A stretch of DNA of 64,000 nt from Bacteroidia bacterium (GTDB lineage Bacteria; Bacteroidota; Bacteroidia; Flavobacteriales; Flavobacteriaceae), in contig JAUIAY010000002.1 in NCBI GenBank assembly GCA_030425285.1, positions 175,956-239,955 of the forward strand. The letters run 5' to 3'. The notes under the pieces were generated by a model that saw only the letters and a list, made by a program, of their open reading frames with translations, was not told the DNA's origin and searched no databases. Below, one piece after another: positions 52,405 through 61,300 of this stretch; the first letter of the stretch is position 1, and each line of letters begins with the position of its first letter. A program made the position numbers and the translations under genes.

Positions 52405-53229
52405 CAGGTAGATTCCGTCAGGTTCTATTCTAATTAGCTTTTGCTTGTAAAGAGACCCTATGGCTTTCTTGAAGCTTTTTTTACTCATTTGAAGTACACG
52501 CTTAATATCTTCAGGGTCAGATTTGTCCGAAAGATTTAAATAACCGCTATTGTCCTCAAGTTCCTTCATGATTAATTCAGCGTTCGGTTCAATGTTTCTA
52601 TACCCAACTTGACCAAGTGCAATATCCAATTTATTGCCAGGGCGGATTTTCTTGACAACCCCTTTTAGTCTGTCACCTACACTTATATCCTGAAAAATAT
52701 TATCGTTATAAATGAGTCCTAAATGTTTTTTGTTCACGATAACATTCATCCCAATTTCAGATGGATGTGAAACAATCAAATCAACTTCTTCAAATTGCTC
52801 AACAGTCAATTCCTTGTTATCCAAAAACCTATTGGTTTTGCTTGAAGCTACCAATCTATCGGTTTTTTCATCTAAATAACAATACACTAAATACCAGCCA
52901 CCTTTTTTCATTTTAAAGGCCTGCTCCTTAAATGGGCAGAATAATTCCTTAACCATGCCCCAATCTAGAAAAGCACCCATTTTGGTAATCGCATTGCAAC
53001 GTAATAAGGCAAAATCACCACGCTTGATGTAAGGTTTATCGGTTACAGCAACCAAACGCTCTTCATTATCTAAATACACAAAAACCTCCAATGAATCCCC
53101 AACTTCGAACGATGCAGGAACATAACGATTGGGCAACAAAACCTCATTCTCTTCATTATCTCCAAGAAACAAACCTGGTTCTGTGTCTCTTAAAATGGTA
53201 AGCGTATTATATTCTCCAATGTGTATCAT
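52399..53229 (-). CDS. CvfB-like S1-domain RNA-binding protein
   Basis: The 276-residue protein contains S1-like OB folds: TEPGLFLGDNEENEVLLPNRYVP, GDFALLRCNAITKMGAFLDWGMVKELFCPF, and VGDRLKGVVKKIRPGNKLDIALGQ. The C-terminal helical winged segment is EDIKRVLQMSKKSFKKAIGSLYKQKLI. This is the virulence factor B/CvfB layout, which in Staphylococcus binds RNA. The gene lies within the men region but is not known to be part of that pathway. Confidence 0.88.
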   Translation of the reverse strand: MIHIGEYNTLTILRDTEPGLFLGDNEENEVLLPNRYVPASFEVGDSLEVFVYLDNEERLVAVTDKPYIKRGDFALLRCNAITKMGAFLDWGMVKELFCPFKEQAFKMKKGGWYLVYCYLDEKTDRLVASSKTNRFLDNKELTVEQFEEVDLIVSHPSEIGMNVIVNKKHLGLIYNDNIFQDISVGDRLKGVVKKIRPGNKLDIALGQVGYRNIEPNAELIMKELEDNSGYLNLSDKSDPEDIKRVLQMSKKSFKKAIGSLYKQKLIRIEPDGIYLL

Positions 53230-53296
53230 ACGGCAAAGGTAAGGATATTACTTTTGCAAAATACTAATGTTAAAAAATGAAACTGATAATTTGGGT

Positions 53297-54172
53297 TTAG
53301 TTTTCTAACCACAATTGGGGTGTGGCACTATTTTGAATTTCCTGAATAGCTGATTTAGCTTCTTCAATGGTTGTATAAGGGTGTTTTGTTGCCAGTTTTT
53401 CAATATCAGATTTAGACTTTGAGCTTAAATATTTGTTGTAATTTAAACTTAAGTATTTTGAAACTTGAACAGGATCATTCTTTTTTTGGAATTCACTTTT
53501 ATTATCGGCAACAAAACTGAAAAGGTCTTTATTAGACCAAATGGTAACATATTTTTGAATTATATCCCAGTTTTCACTATCAGAATAGTTTTCCTTTGGT
53601 AAGGACTTAAAATATTTATCAATTACATTTTTAATCTGCATTAAATCATAAGGACTGTACTTTATATTTCTGTAGAGTAAAAATTGTTTGAGACTTTCCA
53701 ATGTTAAATTATTACGTTTTTCTTTTTTAATGGTTTCCCAATTTTCTTCAACACTTAAATAATCTTTCCATATTTCTAGGTTTTCAGCGTGAGAATACTC
53801 TAGAGTATAAGTTATGTCTGTAATTAAGTTTTCATCTTGATCTATGAAGTATAATTGCGGTGACCCTCTCCAAGAATCATAATACTTTTTAAATCTTTTT
53901 ACTGTTACATCACTAGATTTGTTCAAGTCAAACTCAAAAACAATAAAATTGTCATTTAAAAAATTAATGGTCTCACTATCATTGTTAAGATTAAGTTGAA
54001 AAACATCGTAAACAGGACAAGGATTTCCCTTCGTAATAAAAAAAATGTCTTTTTTAGTCAGCTTTGACGCTTCTAAAGCTGCATCAAAATCACCATTAAA
54101 ATAGTTGATTTTTTCTTGGCTAAAGCCTTTTGAAATGGTCAATAAGAATATTAGAAGTGTAATTCTTTTCAT
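53297..54172 (-). CDS. Secreted thioredoxin-fold protein lacking the CxxC pair
   Basis: From MKRITLLIFLLTISKGFSQ (ATG 54172; an ATG at 54199 is less likely) the protein has 291 residues. The N-terminal half follows a thioredoxin-like pattern (ALEASKLTKKDIFFITKGNPCPVYDVF, FDLNKSSDVTVKRFKKYYDSWRGSPQLYFID) with one cysteine and a cis-proline region in GSPQLYFID. The C-terminal half is helical. A thiol-disulfide role is doubtful. It lies between menD and the CvfB-like gene. Confidence 0.72.
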   Translation of the reverse strand: MKRITLLIFLLTISKGFSQEKINYFNGDFDAALEASKLTKKDIFFITKGNPCPVYDVFQLNLNNDSETINFLNDNFIVFEFDLNKSSDVTVKRFKKYYDSWRGSPQLYFIDQDENLITDITYTLEYSHAENLEIWKDYLSVEENWETIKKEKRNNLTLESLKQFLLYRNIKYSPYDLMQIKNVIDKYFKSLPKENYSDSENWDIIQKYVTIWSNKDLFSFVADNKSEFQKKNDPVQVSKYLSLNYNKYLSSKSKSDIEKLATKHPYTTIEEAKSAIQEIQNSATPQLWLEN

Positions 54173-54246
54173 GCTGATTAGTTTAATATATAACGTCACA
54201 GAATAATTATATTGCCCTTAAAAATCGCACAAAATATATTTATTAT

Positions 54247-56007
54247 TTATTTAATAAAATTGAAATATTCCAGAAGCACTTCGTCATTTACCGTTCTTGG
54301 TGTGAAAACTTCTAATAGTTTTGGTGCTTCAGAAGCTTGAAAAAAGGTTTTTAGTTGTAATTTAAGTTGTTTCTCGGTTGAAGCTGAATCATACTCAAAA
54401 CCGTACATTTTACACAAGTGCTTTGCAGTTAAGTTATGACTGGTTTCAAAATAAGTATCAAAATAATCTGCGTTCTTGTTTCCTGGCAGAATTCTGAATA
54501 TACCACCTCCTTGATTGTTAATGACAATAATTCTAAAATCATTAGGAATATAGTTATTCCACAAAGCATTGCTATCATAGAAGAAACTCAAGTCACCTGT
54601 AATTAAGGTGGTTTGTTTTTCAGATACAACAGAAAAGCCAATAGCCGTAGAGGTACTACCATCTATACCGCTGGTGCCACGATTACAAAACACTTGAACT
54701 GTTTTGTTTAAATCAAATAGTTGGGCATAACGAACGGTCGAGCTGTTACCTAGCTGTAAAGCCGAATCATTTGGCAATGAATGAAGCACATTTTCAAAAA
54801 TCTTCAAATCAGAAAATGGAATCTGTTTAAGATATTCAACGTGCTTTTCTGTCCTAGTTCTTTTAATGCTTTCCCAATACGGTTTATAATCACTTTTTAC
54901 AAAGTGGGTAATTTCAGGCAAGAAGTTTTCGAAGAACGTATTTGGGTGCATTTGTAAATGTTTTTCCAAACAAAAAAACGTGTCATTGGCAGTGTGTTCG
55001 TCTATATGCCAATGTTGTTTAGGTTTGTACTTTCTTAAAAAAGCTTTTACTTTCTTTGATACTATTAGACCACCAAATGTCACTAAAATATCAGGCTGTA
55101 ATGCAGTAAAATCATCATCGTCAAGTGGCGCAATTATTTTATCTATACTAGGAAAAAAGGATTCGTGGTGTAAATTAGAAGTGGTTTCAGTAAATACAAT
55201 TAAGCTATTGTCTTTAGCCAATTCATTCAACCATTTTTGATCAATATCATCAGGATGGTTGACACCAACCAATATCATTTTTTTTGATGCTTGATTCCAC
55301 TCTTCGAGACACTCATTGAAAATATAGTCATCAATCTTTATGGGTTTATTCTCTAACAGGCTGCTTTTTGGCTTAACAGTTAAATTGTCAACCAATTCGT
55401 AAAGTGGTTCATCAAAGGGAATATTAATATGTACAGGCCCTCTTTTTTGAATCGCTTTGTTCAGTGCTTTGTTTATTTCAGATTCGTTTTCTTGCTGCAG
55501 CTCTTGCTTTATACCCAAAAAACGCTCTAGCTTATTCTCTAGACTTTTAATAATTGCTGGTTCATCATCATCATTATTTTTAAACGTATCATCAATATTC
55601 AACTTTAAATTGGCCGAATACAGAATATGGTTTTTAAAAACGTCTTTTTGATTGATAGTCTGACCATCTCCAATGCCAATTAAATGCTTGGGTCTGTCGG
55701 CAGATAATACTACTAACGGAATTTGACTGTAGTAAGCCTCGGCTATTGCCGGATAATAGTTAAGTAAGGCACTGCCAGATGTGCAAACTAGTGCTGTTGG
55801 CTTCTGTAATTGTTGCGCTATACCCATTGCAAAAAAAGCCGCACATCGCTCATCTACTATACTATAACACGTAAAAAAATCATCGTTTGAAAAACCAATA
55901 GTTAGCGGTGCATTTCTACTTCCTGGTGAAATTATAATATGCTCAATGTTTTTGGCTTTACAAAGTTGAATAAGCGTTTGAGCAAGCGGATTTTTAGGGT
56001 ATAGCAT
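54247..56007 (-). CDS. menD: SEPHCHC synthase (2-succinyl-5-enolpyruvyl-6-hydroxy-3-cyclohexene-1-carboxylate synthase)
   Basis: MenD condenses isochorismate and 2-oxoglutarate with thiamine diphosphate. The 586-residue protein begins TLIQLCKAKNIEHIIISPGSRNAPLTIGF, followed by DERCAAFFAMGIAQQ, with the glutamate-type ThDP activation region. The ThDP/Mg motif is GDLSFFYDSNALWNN, followed by NNQGGGIFRILPG (about 500-512). It follows menF by 51 bases on the same strand. Confidence 0.95.
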   Translation of the reverse strand: MLYPKNPLAQTLIQLCKAKNIEHIIISPGSRNAPLTIGFSNDDFFTCYSIVDERCAAFFAMGIAQQLQKPTALVCTSGSALLNYYPAIAEAYYSQIPLVVLSADRPKHLIGIGDGQTINQKDVFKNHILYSANLKLNIDDTFKNNDDDEPAIIKSLENKLERFLGIKQELQQENESEINKALNKAIQKRGPVHINIPFDEPLYELVDNLTVKPKSSLLENKPIKIDDYIFNECLEEWNQASKKMILVGVNHPDDIDQKWLNELAKDNSLIVFTETTSNLHHESFFPSIDKIIAPLDDDDFTALQPDILVTFGGLIVSKKVKAFLRKYKPKQHWHIDEHTANDTFFCLEKHLQMHPNTFFENFLPEITHFVKSDYKPYWESIKRTRTEKHVEYLKQIPFSDLKIFENVLHSLPNDSALQLGNSSTVRYAQLFDLNKTVQVFCNRGTSGIDGSTSTAIGFSVVSEKQTTLITGDLSFFYDSNALWNNYIPNDFRIIVINNQGGGIFRILPGNKNADYFDTYFETSHNLTAKHLCKMYGFEYDSASTEKQLKLQLKTFFQASEAPKLLEVFTPRTVNDEVLLEYFNFIK

Positions 56008-56058
56008 ATATGATAATATCTATAACAAAAATAACAATTAGATAGCAGTCCTAAAATA

Positions 56059-57180
56059 TTATAATACCTTTTTTATAGTACTGGTCTTGACAACCGTTTC
56101 TTGCCATTCATTTTCTGGAATGGAGTCGCTGGTAATACCTCCTCCAACATATATTTGAGCTGAATTTCCTTTTAATTGCATACACCTAAGGTTCACAAAG
56201 AGATTTGTTGTTTTTTTAATACTGGTGTAAACGTTGTTTTCTACGTTTCGTTTGTTTCGGTTTCTATTTTGAGATTTTTCTAAATTTAATTCTCCCAAAT
56301 AACCTGTGTAAAATTCTCTATTGTAGTGTTCATTATCTATAACGAATTGCCTAGCCAATTCTTTTGGTCTTCCACAGACAGCTGGTGTTGGGTGCAAGCC
56401 AGAAATGACTTTTCTTAGAATGTCATCTTCAGATTTTAAAGTGCCTGAAATTGTTGTTTGTAAATGGGCCAGGTTACCAGCTCTAACCGTTCGAACATCA
56501 GAAATAGATAAATTCGTTACATACAGAGTCACATTTTCAACTATATAATCAGTAACTATTTGCTGTTCTTGCAATTCTTTTGGACTCCAATCAATATTCA
56601 AAGAACCCTCGTATAATTTAGTACCAGCCAAGGACATCGTTATGAGTCTATTGTTCTCAATTTGAACCAATGTTTCAGGCGTTGCTCCTAACCATAATCC
56701 AAAAGAAGGGTGATACCAACAATAAACAAAGGCATTGGGATAACTAGAAAGTAGTTTTTTAAAAATTCCCATAGGATTATTGTCTTCTATTTCAACAGAT
56801 TCCTTTCTGGAAAGTACCACTTTATCAAATCTGTTGCTTTTAATTGCGTCAATACCTTTTTGTACTAATTGAATATGTTTATGCTTATCGTCTTCGGTTT
56901 CAGAATTAAAATCTTTCGCCGATGAATTGAACAACTCTAGATCAAAATAATCAACTTCAATTTGTTTTGAATCTGAAAGTGGTATTAAAATGACATCTTT
57001 GTTACTGTCAAAAGGAGACATCACAAATCCTCTTTCGGTAAAATCATTAACAATATGGGCTTTTGCGTCATTTTGTAAAAACGTATTAACCTTTGACTCA
57101 CCAGTTTTTTTGTATACCGCAAACGGTAAGTCTTGCTTATAATGCTTTTCAATAATCTCAAAGAAAGACTCTGAAGTCAT
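56059..57180 (-). CDS. menF: Isochorismate synthase
   Basis: MenF converts chorismate to isochorismate, the first committed step. The 373-residue chorismate-binding protein has FDKVVLSRKESVE, WLGATPETLVQI, MSLAGT, the metal site in GLHPTPAVCGRPKELARQFV and GELNLE, and YVGGGITSDSIPENEW at the end. The gene order menF-menD and the other men genes support isochorismate rather than anthranilate synthase. It starts one base after the thioesterase gene ends. Confidence 0.92.
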   Translation of the reverse strand: MTSESFFEIIEKHYKQDLPFAVYKKTGESKVNTFLQNDAKAHIVNDFTERGFVMSPFDSNKDVILIPLSDSKQIEVDYFDLELFNSSAKDFNSETEDDKHKHIQLVQKGIDAIKSNRFDKVVLSRKESVEIEDNNPMGIFKKLLSSYPNAFVYCWYHPSFGLWLGATPETLVQIENNRLITMSLAGTKLYEGSLNIDWSPKELQEQQIVTDYIVENVTLYVTNLSISDVRTVRAGNLAHLQTTISGTLKSEDDILRKVISGLHPTPAVCGRPKELARQFVIDNEHYNREFYTGYLGELNLEKSQNRNRNKRNVENNVYTSIKKTTNLFVNLRCMQLKGNSAQIYVGGGITSDSIPENEWQETVVKTSTIKKVL

Positions 57181-57181
57181 G

Positions 57182-57607
57182 CTATTTTTTTCTTGGAAGT
57201 GAAATAGTTGATAAGCGACAAACGGAAATTAAATTATCCTTATCATCTGTTACACGAATATCCAACAATTGTGTAGTCCTTCCTTTGTGCAAAAAAGTCG
57301 CTTTGGCATAAACATGGCCTGTTGTCACACTCTTTAGATGGTTTGCAGTAATTTCAATACCACGAACAAACACTTCTTCTAAATTAGAAAAAAGATGAGA
57401 AGCAAAACTACCTACACTTTCGGCCAAAGCAGCAGTCGCGCCGCCATGTAGTACGCCATCTGGTTGATAGACTCGTGAGTTGACAGGCATTTTTGCAACT
57501 AGAAAATCCTCTCCATAATCAGATATGGAAATTTCAAGTGTTTCCATTAATGTGTTTTTACAAACCTCATTTATTTGCTTTAGCTTTTCCGCTTTCGTTA
57601 TTTGCAT
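57182..57607 (-). CDS. PaaI-type hotdog thioesterase, probable DHNA-CoA thioesterase
   Basis: The 141-residue hotdog protein has the PaaI/4HBT motif QPDGVLHGGATAALAESVGS, with catalytic Glu or Asp in the central helix and Gln/His in the turn. It lies one base upstream of menF. In many men clusters a hotdog enzyme releases DHNA from DHNA-CoA (MenI), which fits this place, but sequence alone does not fix the substrate. Confidence 0.8.
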   Translation of the reverse strand: MQITKAEKLKQINEVCKNTLMETLEISISDYGEDFLVAKMPVNSRVYQPDGVLHGGATAALAESVGSFASHLFSNLEEVFVRGIEITANHLKSVTTGHVYAKATFLHKGRTTQLLDIRVTDDKDNLISVCRLSTISLPRKK

Positions 57608-57660
57608 AAAATTCCTGTATTTTTAAATCGAATTGTAAAAGTACAAAACCCATTATTAAA

Positions 57661-58305
57661 ATGAATCTAACAGAAAAAGAAATATCGTATACAACAACCA
57701 ACACATATGCGACTTTAAATACGTTGACTGACCAAACCAAAAATATATGGCTCGTTTTTCATGGTATGGGCTATTTAAGTCGCTATTTCCTTCGCTATTT
57801 TGAATCATTCAATCCAGATGAAAACTATTTCATAGCCCCACAGGCGCCAAGCAAATATTATATAGGACCAAAATTCAAACACGTTGGAGCGAGTTGGCTA
57901 ACGAAAGAAAATACACAAAAGGAAACCAAAAATATTCTGAATTATATTGAAAGCGTCCTACAGAATGAAAACTTACCCAATAATAAAAATGTCGTTGTTT
58001 TAGGATATTCTCAAGGCGTCAGTATTGCCATGAGATATCTAGCAGCTAAAAGGCTATCTTGCAACCATCTGATAGTTCATTCTGGAGGTATCCCTATTGA
58101 ACTCACAAAAGAAAATTTCTTGTTTGTTAATAATGATTTTAAAGTTACGCTTGTTTATGGAACACAAGACGAATATTTAAACCAAGAAAGAATAACCCAT
58201 GAAATTGATAGAATCCAAACACTATTTACAGATCATGTGGACATTATTCCTTTTGATGGAAATCATTCCGTTAATGTTAGTATTTTAAAAAGTCTGTATA
58301 AATAA
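57661..58305 (+). CDS. Alpha/beta hydrolase, esterase/phospholipase type
   Basis: The 214-residue protein has the nucleophile elbow LGYSQGVS (GxSxG, about 118-125). The acid is in YGTQDEYL (about residues 162-169) and the histidine in FDGNHSVN near the end. It lies next to the menaquinone genes but on the other strand. It could be a carboxylesterase or take the missing MenH role; its GYSQG elbow and size fit the carboxylesterase/phospholipase group better. Confidence 0.85.
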   Translation: MNLTEKEISYTTTNTYATLNTLTDQTKNIWLVFHGMGYLSRYFLRYFESFNPDENYFIAPQAPSKYYIGPKFKHVGASWLTKENTQKETKNILNYIESVLQNENLPNNKNVVVLGYSQGVSIAMRYLAAKRLSCNHLIVHSGGIPIELTKENFLFVNNDFKVTLVYGTQDEYLNQERITHEIDRIQTLFTDHVDIIPFDGNHSVNVSILKSLYK

Positions 58306-58331
58306 AAAGGTGGCCAATTGGCCACCTTTTT
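58304..58331. terminator. Bidirectional terminator between the hydrolase and giant protein genes
   Basis: AAAAAGGTGGCCAA and TTGGCCACCTTTTT are perfect 14-base arms, so the loop must open a few central pairs. It lies between two convergent genes. Confidence 0.92.
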
Positions 58332-58346
58332 ATCAGTTAATTGTTT

Positions 58347-61300
58347 TTACTTTCTGTTTAATATTATCTTCTTAATTTCAGATCCTTGGTCTGTTGTCAA
58401 TCTAACAAACAATACACGATCTCTAATTTGTGATGTGTTTATTTGAATGTTTTCCTCAGAACCTTTTTTATAATCACGAATATCCTGGCTCTTTAATACA
58501 ATACCATTCATATTCATAATATCAATTTGAACATGAGAATCAAGATCTAATTCAAAGTTTATGTTTAACTCTTCAGTGTTAAGTGCTTGATATGTTCTAA
58601 AATTGAAGGATGAAGAAGAAATACCGCCCGAACTTCTTCTTCTACATTGAGCAGAATCAGTAGTATAATGAGCACCCTCATTTCCAACAATACTCGAAGT
58701 TGAAGAACATTGGCAATCTTGTCCTTGACTAATCATAGCACAAGCTATTACATAAATCGAGTCAATATTAGTAGCATCAATTGGACCAACAGTATAGGTA
58801 GAATATTCTACACCATCATTAGGTACAATAAAGTTATATCTATTTGGGTCAGCAGTTTCATTACCATTGCTTAAGAATGGGAATTCTTGACAACCTACAT
58901 AAGTACTTGATGAATTAATTGTAAATCCTTCATTCATAATATACTTAACAGTAACACTACCGCCGTAGAATAGAACTTCAACTTTTCCTGCTAAAGCATT
59001 TCCATCAGATTCACATGAATTTGAATTATAATATAAATCTAGCTCATATGGTTTGTCTTGTTCAGAAGGCAGGAAGTTTGTCCAACCCCATCGACTAAAA
59101 CTTGGCATAAAACATCTACTTCCATCTTTATCGAATTTCGCAAATGATTCAGTTAAGCTTTCATTAGAGTATTCAACTTGTCGTTGAACTTCCAGAATTT
59201 CAACATCACTATTCCCACAATCATCTTCAACAGCAAAAACATATTGAGCATATTCTACACATCCATCTGAAACTATATTGGATGGAGAGGCTGTAATAAC
59301 ACCACCTTCAGCACAATTATCGTACCATGTTGTGGATAATTCTAAAGGGAATTCTTCATTACACTCTAGAACAACATCAGGCAATTCAATTTTAGGATCT
59401 TCTGAATCCGTTGTCCATGTATAAGTAACACTAACTGGAACTGCTTGATTACCACATGCATCAGTATAAGTTGCGGTCCAAGTCTGGCTATAAGAACAGC
59501 CATTATTAGTTGGTCCGTTAGTGCTAGGTTGCAATGGTAGCCATTCATCGGAACAGTTGTCTTCAACTTTAAATAATGGTTCTTCAATATCTCCAGAAAC
59601 ACAACCTAAATCTCCGCTGTTTCCATTGGTAGAAATAACAGGTGCTTCAGTATCTACTGTCCAAGTATAGGTAATACTTACTGGAATAGCTTGGTTGCCA
59701 CATGCATCAGCATAGGTCGCTGTCCATGTTTGGCTGTATGAACAACCATTGTTAATAGGTCCATCGGTAGTTGGTTGTATTTCCATAGTAGAATTCAAGC
59801 AATTATCTTCAGCCTTAAACGATGGAATCATAATCTCTTCTGGATTACATCCTAAATCGCCACTAATACCATTAGTTGTAATTACTGGGATTTCAGTATC
59901 TACTGTCCAAGTATAAGTAACACTTACCGGAATAGCTTGGTTTCCACATGCATCAGCATAGGTCGCTGTCCATGTTTGGCTATAGGAACAACCATTTCCA
60001 ATAGGTCCTTCTGTTGTAGGTTGCAGATAGACTACTTCACTTAAACAATTATCTTCTGCCTTGAAGTCAGGTTCAATAACTTCAGGATTACATCCTAAAT
60101 CTCCACTGTTTCCGTTAGTTGAAATTACAGGAGCTTCAGTATCTACTGTCCAAGTATAGGTAATACTTACCGGAATAGCTTGGTTGCCACATGCATCAGT
60201 ATAGGTAGCTGTCCATGTTTGACTATAGGAACAGCCATTCCCAATAGGTCCATCTGTAGTAGACTGCAGATCTACCTCACCATTAAGACAATTATCTTCT
60301 GCTTTAAAAGATGGTGGTAAAACTTCAGGGTTACATCCTAAATCTCCATTAACACCATTGGTTGTAATTACTGGAATTTCAGTATCTACTGTCCAAGTAT
60401 AGGTAACACTTACCGGAATAGCTTGGTTACCACATGCATCAGTATAAGTCGCTGTCCATGTTTGGCTATATGAGCAGCCGCTTCCAGTAGGTCCTTCTGT
60501 AATAGGCTGTAAATCTAACTCACCGTTTAAACAGTTATCTTCTACTTTGAAAGTTGGTGGTAAAATTTCTGGATTACATCCTAAATCGCCACTAATACCA
60601 TTAGTCGTAATTACTGGAATTTCAGTATCTATAGTCCAAGTTAATGTAATTGATAGTTCATCAGCTGGGTTACCACAAGCATCAGAAACATTTGCTGTCC
60701 ATGTTTGTGACATTCCACAACCTTCAGTAGGTGCAGGCCCGTTTGTGGACACGCTTACTTCTCCAACTGAACAGTTATCATTAGCAGTGAAAATTGGTGC
60801 TACAATTACATCTGGGTTACAACCTAAATCACCACTTGGTGTATTTGATGCTATTACAGGATTCTCATCATCTTCTGTCCAAGTGTATGTTATGCTAACA
60901 GGTTCTGCTGCATTTCCACAAGCATCAGAAACATTTGCTGTCCATGTTTGTGTATAGCCACACTCATCTGTAGCTATTGGCCCTTCAGTTGTAACAATTG
61001 GCTCAACTTCACCACAGTTATCTGTTGCTGTAAATGTTGGTTCAACAATTTCCGGATTACATCCTAAATCTCCATCTTCATTATCTGTAGAAATTATTGG
61101 AGCTACAGTGTCTCTAAATATAACCCTTTGTCTAGCAATGCTTGTATTTCCACAAGCATCAGTAGCTGTAAATTCTCTAATAAAACATTTTGTAACTGGA
61201 CATTCGTTATTAATTTCCCAATTGATATTTGAAACTTCAACAACTCCTGGTCCACAACAGTCATCGCTTGGATTATAAATACCTAGTCCAAACCTATCAC

